From the NCBI GenBank assembly GCA_015179045.1, contig WHUZ01000091.1:124001-188000 (forward strand): a stretch of 64,000 nucleotides of DNA, given 5' to 3'. The DNA comes from Kalaharituber pfeilii (lineage: Eukaryota; Ascomycota; Pezizomycetes; Pezizales; Pezizaceae). A program made the translations under genes and the position numbers. The notes beneath the pieces are model-generated. The model saw only the letters and a list, made by a program, of their open reading frames with translations, ran no database searches and was not told where the DNA came from. Shown one piece after another: positions 44,400 to 55,001 of this stretch (position 1 is the first letter of the stretch; every line of letters begins with the position of its first letter).

Positions 44400-45410
44400 C
44401 AGAAGTAGCAGGTACGAGTATTGCATGAACTTGGACATGACGACATAGAAGAAGACAGATGGAAATAGAAACATACATGACGACATAGAAGAGTGCTTGT
44501 AGAATGCTGTAGAATGATGTGGAATGATGTAGAGCTATGGCGGCGGTTCGAGAGCATTCTGTGGTTCGGGTCGATCACTGCATGGTGGTTACCAAGAACT
44601 AATCCCTGTTATTTCCTATTGCGGCATGACAAATGCAAGCTTTCCCACCGTTAGAAAATCATTAACACCAAATCCGAATGACATTGAGCGGGTTGTGTTG
44701 CAATTAGCAGTTTGGATTTGGAGTTTTTGCGAGATTGATGAGATGAAATTATGCGCGCTGTACGTTGCTATGATATTGCAAAACTTAGAATCCGCAACGT
44801 TCAAGTTGTTAAATTTGGACGCAGAATCGTGGGCTTATTGCAATGTTGGCTCCCCAGCCCGGGTCGGGAATTCAACGTAATGCAACAAGAAATTTTCGTT
44901 CCGGGCTGCGAAAGTGTGGAGGAAGGAGAGGAGACGGGAGGGGGGAGAGGTGGAGATATATATAGGGGAGCTTCCCCGTCCGGAAGTTTCTGGAATCAGG
45001 TTTTCTAGAAGGGGAGAGAGGGGGTGGAACGGCAACGTGTATGTAGAACTTTCTTTGTTAAGTCTGTCTCCGGGATTTGAGGGAGGCTGTGCGCAAACCC
45101 TTGCTGTGCGTAAACCTAACCTGTACTGCATGTTTAACCCTTGTTGGCCTAGACACCTTGTAGACAGCGATACTACCTTAAGTGTACATCCAATTAGTCT
45201 AGTGCTAAGGATTCTTTGATCCCTGTGTATGCATGCATGTTTACTGGGCCATATCAATTTCGTACGCACGAGATCATGTGCTAGTATGGCGGCTTTTTGT
45301 ATATGAGCTGACCAGTTGAAATCTTTTTTTCAGTAACATCGCTGAATCATCTCGATATATGCCCTGTAATCAAGATTTTATTTTTGTAATGGGTGCCTTC
45401 TCCTAAGGGT
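44400..45410. other. Spacer without recognised genes
   Basis: Several short frames overlap on both strands. A G/A-rich stretch lies at 44915-45025. No family is recognised. Confidence 0.5.
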
Positions 45411-45415
45411 TTATG

Positions 45416-45920
45416 TGAAATTCAAACCCCGGCTTTGAAATAAAACCGGGTTCCGTATCCCTGTTTTATTGTTTGGTAGAGCGTTTGAAACAATTTTTGA
45501 AAGAGAGGTACCCCCTCCCCCTCTTTGAAAATACTCACTTGAATAAACAATAAACAATAAACGACAAAAGCAGTTAGTTAGAGTACACTACTGCTGAGGT
45601 AGCATAGTTTATAATAACTATAGCATATAGAGGATATTTAAATTCACATTTGCATCATCCGCACCTATTCCTGTTTGCATATGTAATACCCAGTAATGCA
45701 TTCTTATCCTCCAGTGGAAAAGTTTCACTTCAAGAGTTCAGCGCCCTCTACGGAGTACTCTTTCGCTTTTTAAATACATCGATACCTGACTGCTACCTAG
45801 TGCTGGCAGAACTTTCTAGATTTATTACTTACTCACATCCATGTGCTTAGAGAAACTACCCGCTCCTTTGCGGTGGAAATGTACCCTAGTAAAATATGGT
45901 TTGAATTTCACATAAATCCT
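45416..45920. mobile_element. 505-bp MITE with TA target duplication
   Basis: Ends AGGGTTTATGTGAAATTCAA and its inverse TTGAATTTCACATAAATCCT form TIRs of about 24 bp, with TA on both outer sides (45414-45415, 45921-45922). AT-rich interior, no ORF. This suits a Tc1/mariner-derived MITE. Confidence 0.8.
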
Positions 45921-46356
45921 TATGGAAATGTCTGAGAATCCATAATCTGTTTTGCGACGGTGTGATTGCGACAATGACCAATACAAGGCTGGCATTCGCT
46001 GTGTTGGCAATCTTCCAGACTGGCACCCCGCATTCATTGTCGCAACAGGGAGAATGCCAAGCTTTTACCCTGGTCAGTGGCCGTGGCCACATCACTGGCC
46101 CTGCAAACCTCACTTCACACAAACGTATGCTGTGAACGTCCGTTGGACAGTTACTACTAGTAGAAACAAAATCTGCAGAAAATTCATTTTTTGTTTTTAC
46201 TTGTTTCAAAATTTGTTTTGGGTCATTACCCGTAGTAGCCCAATTAGAGCATGACGGGAAGAAAATCATATTAAAGGCACTTTGGACGTCGAAAAGTGAC
46301 AAAGAACGTCGACAAGTGACATAAGAATCGAAAGGTTTATTTTCCTTGTACCGAAA

Positions 46357-46437
46357 TCTTCAGTAGTATAGTGGTTAGTATTCCCGCCTGTCATTGACTG
46401 TTCGCGGGCGACCGGGGTTCAATTCCCCGCTGAAGAG
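46357..46437 (+). tRNA. tRNA-Asp(GUC) with 9-nt intron
   Basis: Acceptor stem TCTTCAG pairs with CTGAAGA. A D-arm containing AGTATAGTGGTTAGTAT follows, then anticodon stem CCCGC/GCGGG and T-arm CCGGGGTTCAATTCCCCG. The loop reads CTGTCA, then TTGACTGTT, then C. Removing the 9-nt TTGACTGTT after position 37 leaves a normal seven-base loop with anticodon GTC. The gene is followed by GATTTTTTTT, a Pol III terminator. It appears intact. Confidence 0.92.
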
Positions 46438-46630
46438 ATTTTTTTTATTCAGCGACAATCATTTCGATAGGACGAGCGCTTGGCAGCCGCTCTAAGCCAA
46501 AAGTACCCGATTCAATTTTTTTCCCCAGCATTGAGATTTTGCATTTCCTCACTCCTTTGGCAGCAGATGGTGCGGAGTTATCTGTTATCCTCTATTCGTG
46601 TCTTGGTTAATTCCTTATCTCTTATGTACG

Positions 46631-46694
46631 TAAAATCGCCGTAGCCGTGGTGCGGCACTCGATTAATGATAAAAAAAAAGAAAAAAAAAAAAAG
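46631..46694 (+). mobile_element. Retroposon of family 1, diverged
   Basis: ATCGCCGTAGCCGTGGTGCG hairpin, foot GGCACTCGAT, linker TAATGAT and an A-tail with one G. The stem foot pairs ATCG with CGAT. No clear target duplication. Confidence 0.7.
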
Positions 46695-46939
46695 TCTACC
46701 TACCCGAAATCTCTACCTACCCGATTTCTTGGCATTCCCCACGTGTGGAGTGGGAGGGAGACTATTGAGGGGGCCACCTTCAGGTCATTTGAACGCGGAT
46801 TTAATATAAGATTTCGATATTCTTGCATAACTATCTAGACTTTTTACTGAGAAGCGCTTTTCGTAGGTATTCAGGTACTGTACGTAATCTTAAGTATCCC
46901 TTGACTATATACTAATGTCTTTTTTTAGCACAGGATGCA

Positions 46940-47500
46940 GACAGACTTTTTTTTTTCTTTTTTTTTGTGTTCTTGGTCATGTAACCCCACATACAGGCAT
47001 AGCAGGACCCCTTTGTTACCCGGAGACAGGTCTGTGACACCGGATTGTGGGTCGGATCACCCATGAGCCCTACAAAACTCCACAGGATCGCACAGGGACG
47101 CCCTACCCATGACGGCGCGACACAGAAAGTTAGGTCAGCATGGGAAGGACGGGTAGCGAGGGGCGATCTGGACGTAGCAGCGATGTGGGTTAAAGGACAC
47201 AAGGGTCTCCACGGCAACACGGAGGCAGACAAAGCGGCCAAATAGGCGCTTTCTTGCAATACGAACCGAAGTCATCACTGAGGCCGGAATGAGACAACAC
47301 GCCAAAATCATGGAGAGCTGAACAGAGAGGGAGACTGGAAATGAGTTATAGACCACCACGGAGGCTCGGACATACGGTCTCCACCATGGCGGGTCTCCTG
47401 AGCGGCAAAGGCCTACGAAACTGGCAGTACAAACTGGGGAGATCCGACGGACCCGAATGCCGATGGTGCGGCGAAGCAAACTGAATTCTCCGACGCCGGA
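46940..47500. mobile_element. LINE remnants (RNase H end, plus; family 2 tail, minus)
   Basis: 47045-47245 (+) encodes an RNase H C-terminal block, VAAMWVKGHKGLHGNTEADK. Downstream in broken frame is GLRNWQYKLGRSDGPECRWC with GEAN, which aligns with the LINE C-terminus at 14.6 kb. At 46948-47010 T runs, GTCATGTAACCCCACATACAG and a partial hairpin give a minus-strand family 2 tail. The two may belong to different insertions. Confidence 0.65.
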
Positions 47501-47509
47501 ATGACTCCT

Positions 47510-49640
47510 ACCGCTCTACCATTACAAGTAATTTTAGCGCAGGTGTCTGTGTTGATCCGTATTGATATATCGCAATGTTACATCGCCGACGGACGCGATA
47601 GTGTACAATTTCTTCTACTATTCCGTCCTGTGCCATTTCCTATTTGGTAGATTTCACCTCCGCAACGGGCGGGGAGTGTTCATGAAAAGAAATCTAAACT
47701 GGAGTAAACTTGCTGTAAGGTGCTGCTCGTAACGATAAACGAAACAATTCAACTACCTGTCTCGACTATCGCTATAAAAGTGACTAGGTTTTACATGATC
47801 GCATATTCACTTAGGGTTGCATAACCCTCCAACCGGACATTTTTTCGGTTCTTTAGCATGACATAGGCGCACGGGTACATACATTTTCGGGGACGGTTTC
47901 TATATATAGCAATGTCAATTGCCGTAGTTTTCTCTTCCGTGTTTCTATACACGCCACTTCTGGTATTTGTTTCCCAATTGTTGAAAATAGTACAGTACAA
48001 CTTCCAGTCTTTCCACCACGTTCTGTTTCTGCTATTTCGTCTATATCATTCTGTAATGTTCTACCACTTTCTTATTCTATTTCTAGTTCTCTCATACATC
48101 ATGTATTCATCTCTCATACATCATGTACTCTGGATGTTTCTGTCTCTGCGTTCTTTACTCTTGATGCTTCTAGATATTTCTAAAGACATACGCCTGACTT
48201 GTTTTGTTTCCATTCCTTATTTGGAAATATCTACATTCTCTGTGTACTCGAGATTTCAAATATAAATACTATTTGGTCACGAAGTTCCTCCTGTACGTAG
48301 GTTGAACTTCAATTAATCGATTCAGTCCTTCCTCTAACACCAATGAGTCGAATATCACCTTCTGATATCTCTGCTTCGCACACCGCTAGGAATCAGTCAA
48401 ACGCACCTCTCCAGTCCATCGCCCATCTAGCTTCGAAGCGCCCATGTTTCATGCCCATAATGTATAGATTATCCCAGGCCTCCTCCTGAAACAATTTAAC
48501 AATATCCTTATCCGCTACAGAGGTATCCAGTCTCCACCCCAATGCATTCATTTTCTTCCAAAATCTTCTCCTGCCTCAACAAGTATTTAACATATTTGTT
48601 TTTCATCTTCTTTTCCACCCTATATCTCCCACATTCTCAGTTGCCCCCCCGCTGATCGCGCACTTTGTTGAATCGATCCTTTGTTCCCCATCCCGAATGC
48701 AACACTGTAAATAGGTTAGTGAAACTTACGTTCATTGTATCCGTTGTAGGTCACCGCCCAAATCCTGGATCCGTACGCAGCACCAATCCGAACGCAGCAC
48801 CAATCCGAACGCTATTCTTGCCCAAACAGTTGGTCACTACCTCCCTTAACCTACCCGCATGTAACCGCATCAAACCCGATTGCGGACAGCAGATAACCCC
48901 ATCCTAGAGATATCTCCCTCTTGCATCTTTCCCACGTCGCCATTGGCATAATCAATCCGGCTTGTGCGACTCTCCCGCCTTCCCCAAGTCATGTAACTTT
49001 AAAGTAGATTATTGTGACAATCGTCCTCTCCACGGCCCTTATGCCTGCACCAGCAGTTGCTCCAAACTGATAAATTACACAGACAAAGAGCATCACTGGG
49101 GTTTCTTCCGCGGGGATTGCCACCGAAGTTTCTTCCTTGAAGAAAATACCGGGTAACACTGATTAGGGTTATTCACCATCGAAGGGCCACCGAAGGGTAA
49201 AAGTCAGATGACTATTGCCTCAAGGCTGCCGATTTACGCATCGAGCCATAACCCAAGGCTCCTGTGCATTAAAATTGTAATTCATCCATCCTAGGTCTAG
49301 ATATAGGAAGATAATATACATCAGACTCTTTCTCATTCAGATGCCCATGTCACCCATCAACACAGCACCATGTCCTGACGTTCCATCATAAACAGTCATG
49401 AACAGCATTAAATATCCATCCACCACAACCGCTCTGACACCTACAGATGCCGTTCATTTAGGGGGCACATACATTCTCGAAATATTTAAAATAAGCCGTA
49501 CTCGAGCTCCAGGCCAGACCATCAATACAGTCAACTTATTTACATCCTGGGTTCAAGTAAGCTTCCTTTCTCTGCTGCAAAACCCCAAGTGGACGAATAA
49601 AGGTTTGTAGTAAGTGGGGAAGCGGCTTAATCAAAAAAAA
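47510..49640. other. Spacer without recognised genes
   Basis: About 2 kb, pyrimidine-rich on the plus strand, with no ORF of recognisable family, no transposon termini and no strong repeats that I can see. CACCAATCCGAACGCAGCAC is a short local direct repeat near 48781-48811. Confidence 0.5.
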
Positions 49641-49645
49641 TTATT

Positions 49646-49755
49646 GGCTCAACTGGGAATTGAACCCAGATCCCCCACCTCATACCTCAGCCCTGCTTTC
49701 ACTTCACAGGATGTAGCCTTGTCTAGTAGGTGTCTTACCATTAGACCACCGAACC
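49646..49755 (-). tRNA. tRNA-like gene with long insert, isotype uncertain
   Basis: On the minus strand, acceptor GGTTCGG can pair with TTGAGCC using G-T pairs. A D-arm GGTCTAATGGTAAGAC and a perfect T-arm CTGGGTTCAATTCCCAG are present, and an oligo-T stretch follows. The 110-nt length requires an intron or a large variable region. The candidate anticodon stem CACCT/AGGTG pairs perfectly but does not put a T at position 33. It could be an intron-containing gene or a pseudogene. Confidence 0.5.
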
Positions 49756-50313
49756 TGATTGTTGATACATATGAGCGTGGCATGCTTATCTACAGATGGG
49801 CCTTACGCGTGCCCTTAATGCTGCACCCTGTCCCGATTACTGTAAACGCTCTCCATAGATCTCTCACGCTTTGCAAAATTCTGAGCCAGTGATTGAGAAT
49901 CCCGACAGTACTACGTATTCAACTTCACTCGCCCGTTACCCTGACACTCCCGTCTCTAACCATCCCCACCACCAAGTCATAACACCGTGACAACCGTCTC
50001 TTTCCCCAGCCATCCCTTCCCTTGCCCTGCCGTCCTCCAAAACCTGAAAAGTCAAATATGAAACAAACGGCAAATGTTTCCTCCGCATGGATTATTGGGA
50101 TTTATTTTTATTACTATTATCATTTTCATGTTGTTCAGTAAATCGTATACGGCCCTGCTAGTCCATGGCGAGATCTATAGACGTGGCCACCTACGATTTT
50201 ATTTACTTATTTGACCTAACGGCCTAGAGGCCATTTTGGGACTGCTTATTGCAGTAAACACTGACACGAAAAGCTCACCCCGCACTAATAGTCCGTCAGT
50301 CGTTGAGCATGGC

Positions 50314-51215
50314 CAATGAATCCAACAGGCCAGGCCGGCCGACCAGGCCGCCTGGCCTGGCCTGACAGGCCGTGATCTGCATTGGACTGAAACCGCCTGG
50401 ACCGGTCCAGGCCGGTATTCTCAGTGGCCTGGACCGGCCTGGACCGGCCTGGACCGGCCTGATCCACATGAATCAGGTCAACCAGGCCAGTCCAGGCCAA
50501 TCAGGCCGGTTCAGGCCAATCAGGCCGGTTCAGGCCAATCAGGCCGGTTCAGGCCAATCAGGCCGGTTCAGGCCAATTAAACGAATCACTCCACAGCTAT
50601 CCAGCTGAATTGAGGCCAGCATTTACCAGATTGTTTGAGTATTTAGATGAGTAGAATCTCCCGTATGTCTAGAATTTTAAACAGCAGCGGTCTACGACTT
50701 TTGTCAAGTATGTATCACACTTTGTATTCAAGTATATATACTAAGAAATAATTTAGAAATGATGGACCTTCCAGATAATACAACAGACTGGACCCAATTC
50801 TTCGATGATGATACCTGATGCGCAACTGTCAATTACTGATAGTGGAAATATCCAGGATTATTAAAATCTAATTCACCTGGGTTAAATTCCAAAATCGCTT
50901 GAATTTACGTAAATGGCCTGGTCGGCCTGGACTGGCCTGAATGGCCTGAACCGGCCTGATTGGCCTGGACCGGCCTGAATGGCCTGAACCGGCCTGAATG
51001 GCCTGAATGGCCTGAACCGGCCTGAATGGCCTGAACCGGCCTGATTGGCCTGAACCGGCCTGATTGGCCTGATTGTTTCAGGCCGCCTGGGCCGGTCCAG
51101 GCGGCCCTCACGGCCTGGCCTGATTGTTCAGGCCAGGCCAGGCCCAGAATTTCACGGTCCAGGCCAGTCCAGGCCTCCGGTTGGCCTGGCCTGGCCTGGC
51201 CTGTTGGATTCATTG
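50314..51215. mobile_element. hAT-like element made of GGCCTG minisatellites
   Basis: A 902-bp element with termini CAATGAATCCAACAGGCC and the exact inverse GGCCTGTTGGATTCATTG, flanked by perfect 8-bp duplications AGCATGGC (50306-50313, 51216-51223), the hAT hallmark. Each end continues into about 270-300 bp of tandem GGCCTG-type units: AATCAGGCCGGTTCAGGCC on the left and the inverse on the right. About 330 bp of AT-rich unique sequence lies between. No transposase ORF. Confidence 0.88.
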
Positions 51216-51499
51216 AGCATGGCGTTACCCCTGATTTTCCTCTCTCCGCACATCGCCAACATAAACCCTCGGGTTTCTTGAAGGTTATACCATCGAGACT
51301 ACCCCCCCTCCCCAGTCCCCTGCCCCACAACCGTCAAAAACTGACGCTGCAAACGACGAAGAGAATGGTAGACAATACCTCCGCCTGGTTTCCGATAAAT
51401 TATTCAGGTATAAAGAAAAACATTCAACTTTTCCGATTTTCCTTGTTCCAAAGGTCCACCCCTCGACGCTTTCACGACGTATACGCCTCATCAACGGAC

Positions 51500-52739
51500 G
51501 AATCCCCAACCAAGTAACTCTGTGAGCCTACCTCCCCCATTATCCTTACTCCTCCCATTTGCACATAGTGAAATTCCGCACAACGAGATTCCGAGAACAT
51601 ACTCCACTCTCAAACCACGTCCAACTGCGCCTCCGCCAAGTTAGTCCACGATAAGGTAAAGCTCCACACGTACTTACAAAATCTCAAAACTAATAATATT
51701 CAACCTTTATCCACCCTTCCTCCACCCCCACGTTCCGAATCTCAGAAACATAGTACCATGACCACCCTCCTTTCCCCTACCCACGCAACTACAGTCGTCC
51801 CAAACTACAAGTGCAAAGACTACTTCACCAAATGGAACCTTCCGCAAATCTCCCTCCATTCGATCCAGCGGCATAAGCTGCTTACACTGTCACGCTTTCC
51901 GGTTTTTCGATTCCTGCCAAGGATCTTGTCCAAGTCCCACGCAGTGAGCTCATGTACTGTCCGTGATGTAGGAACCTAAAGTGCGAGGAAAAATGTTTGG
52001 GACAACGTAGATAAAGTATATTTAGCTTGAAAGTAGCTAACCGTCCTTTGCCCATCCCTTGCCCCGCAGGTCGTCCTAAATTGAAGTGAACGAAGTGAAC
52101 GAAGCGAATGACAGATGTTTCCTCTGCTTGGATCCCCGTACGCCTTTACTCGACCCCAGCGTCATATCCCATGCTTTCCGCTGTTCCCGTCCATTATACC
52201 GTCCCATGGAAGTCTAACGACGCAAGCACGCCATGCAGCTTCCCTAGTCAGCTATCTCACGCCCCCCCAAAATGTCAACGCAAATCACCACAACAACAAA
52301 ACTAAACTTAGCTCCACTTACCCGGTACCCTAACCGTCCCCTCCTCACCCTTCTGCCCCATCACAAGACCCAAGAACATAATCTAAATTCCTCGTGGATA
52401 ACCCCTCTGCACCCTCCCCAACTCACCTCATCCATCACAAACGCAACCTCCAGATTGCAAATCTTCAAACACCCTTTTCCAAATCCTGCAGCTTGGGGGT
52501 TATAGTACCATGACCACCGTTCTTGTCCCAGTTGCCCACAATCTCGATGCAAAGATGAACTCTCCCGTTGGGGTATCCATTTTGATCCAAACATTCAAAC
52601 TGCATATCCTATCAAGTCTCCCGATCTTTTCGATTCGTACAAACAATCTCACTCTGGAGAAAAACACGCTGTGCAACTTTCCGAGTCAGATGTAATGTAC
52701 AAGAAAACAACGCTGCAGAACGACCCCTCCCTCTCAAAA

Positions 52740-52772
<33 letters not shown>

Positions 52773-54960
52773 TACATATCACCCTGATCGCTCTTCCCCA
52801 TTTCCACCGAGAACATGTACAATCCCCCCCCCCCCCCCCCCCCCACTCACATTCTTTCAAACTATTTCCCCAATACATCATTCCCTCACCTATACTCCAT
52901 TCACCACACGACCACGGGAAAATTCCGCAGCAAAATAAAACATGAAAAATTGACCCACTATCGTATCCAGTTTACCGACCCCCCCCGCGCTGCTCCTCCA
53001 CACACACATTCCCCCACCTCGTATACTTGGAAGTATAGTACTGTGACTATCGACCTTCGCCCAGGTAGCCGCTTAACCCCCCCAACCACCGGCGGTAACA
53101 GTCTAAATTGAAGCATGCAAATACAAAGTAAGACACTGGGAGGCGTATCCTCTGGACCCGCAGCAAAGTATGAGACAACGACCCCAGTCCCGTACCCCCG
53201 CCCCAGCAGTCGTCCCCGAACTGAAGGTTCAAGGGCAAAAGAAACTTTAATCGCCGCCGTCTCCTGCTTCACAACCTCCATCCAGTTAACACCCCGGTTT
53301 ATCATCTCATGGCGTTGCGACCGTAGTGTTGCAAATCCCAAGAGTCGAGCACCGGCAAAAAAAAAAACGTTCTGCGTACCGTCAATCCCAAATACAAGGC
53401 CCCATCAGTCTAAACTTACCCTATCACCCTGATTCTTCCTGTCTTTCAGTTTCCCACACTTTCTTTGTACGCCGATCAACACATGTAAATTGCAGAAATA
53501 AAATCCACGAACTTACCCTATAATATTTTTAAAGAACCCCGCACACCCAAATCCATGTATCCATGATCGTCCTTCCCCCCCATCTAGTCCCCTTCCCACG
53601 AAACTGAATATTTCGTTATTTTTCTCCGCGAGCATTAATACGACCCAAATCCTAAAGTCCGGCTTCCGATTTTTGTTTAATCATCCTCCATGAACCATCC
53701 CACCGCGTAGACCGGCTTTGCAAGTTCCCCGCGTCAGTAATGTCTAGCCCCCAAAAGCTAGCAGAGAAAGCGTAACGTACCTGTTACCCTGATACCTAGG
53801 CGTTGCCTTCCTTCAACACCTTGTATGCGACAGCATCGCATTCTCTGATCAGAAGTCAGTACGGAAATAAACACCACTCTAACCTTTACATCACCCCCTC
53901 ACCTCAGCTCGCTTTTCCAGATATTTTCAATCGCTTTGGTACCCCTTTTGTGGAAAGTCTCCTGAAGTAACACACACGCTGCAAGCACATCTGCAAGGTC
54001 AGCAAATTCTCTAAATCCGCAAGCCCACCGACAACGTAACCTCAGCTTACCCGCTTACGCTGAGGCTGCCCCAAAACGGCACGGCGTGCGAGAAACATAA
54101 CCTAGGCCCCCACATACCCCGCTACATCAGCACACCCCTACGCCAACCTCAAATCCCACAAAATCCAAACATACCTTGCACCCCTTCCCCTCCCATCGCG
54201 AGCTTTCACTTCCAATAACTCCCCATCCAATGGACAGCATCCTTGAAAAAGTCCCATTTCCCAAACTTTCATGCTCTTAACGTTTTCTTCCTTTCTTTCG
54301 ATCGACACAACCTCCGGCAACCAGTATCCAAACGCCAGGTATGTATGCACGGTCAGGTGACGTCAGGCGGCGATTATTGTTTGTTCCAATTCCCGCTGAA
54401 CAGCAAAACAACCTCTAAGCCACAAAACTGAGACAACCAGAAGAAATTGACCCCCACCAACCACCGGGTGTCCCTCCCCAGCGCTGTTCAAGTATCAACC
54501 CTCCTAGTTCCCAATCCTTAGGCCCAAAAGCCCATGAATATCCCCCCCCCCCCAACTCCGGAGCAAAAATGAAATCCCTCCCACCCCCGGGCGTCCCTTC
54601 CCGTGGTGCTCAGTATATCATCACCCCTTCCAGCACTAAGCCAACATCAACAACCACACACAACCGTGCAATCGCAAGACTGAACATCCAGAAGAATCCG
54701 AAACTACCTCAACCACCGAGTGTCCCTTCCCAGAGTTGTGCAAGTTCTCACTCACTCGCAGTTCCTAAATGTTATAGCCAAGCAACGCGAATCAAAAATA
54801 ACAACCTCCAATTGTAGGGTAGCCCCCGGAGCCAACAAAATCCCTCACACCGCTGGGCGTCCCTTCCCAGGGTGATCAGTGTTCCGTGACTCCTTCGAGC
54901 GCCGAGCAAGATCACCAGCCATAACTGTGCAATGCATGACCGAAAAATGGTTTTGTTATT
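51500..54960. repeat. Field of degenerate C-rich repeats
   Basis: Phrases recur at irregular spacing: AGTACCATGACCACC (51750s, 52500s), AGTACTGTGACTATCG (53030s), CCGTCCTTTGCCC/GTCGTCC tracts, and GATGTTTCCTCTGCTTGGAT near 52110 matching AATGTTTCCTCCGCATGGAT near 50070. From 54440 to 54950 four units of about 120-150 bp contain (G/A)CGTCCCTTCCC. Poly-A (about 52740) and poly-C (about 52825) tracts are embedded. No gene is recognised. It could be an eroded satellite or a RIP-free repeat graveyard. Confidence 0.55.
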
Positions 54961-55001
54961 TCATGTACCCTCCGCTCCCTCCTCCCTCCGCCACAGCACG
55001 C

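Noticed and set aside
50105..50175. Possible further family 1 tail (CGGCCCTGCTAGTCCATGGCG)
   Set aside because: Too diverged: the T run is broken and no target duplication is visible.
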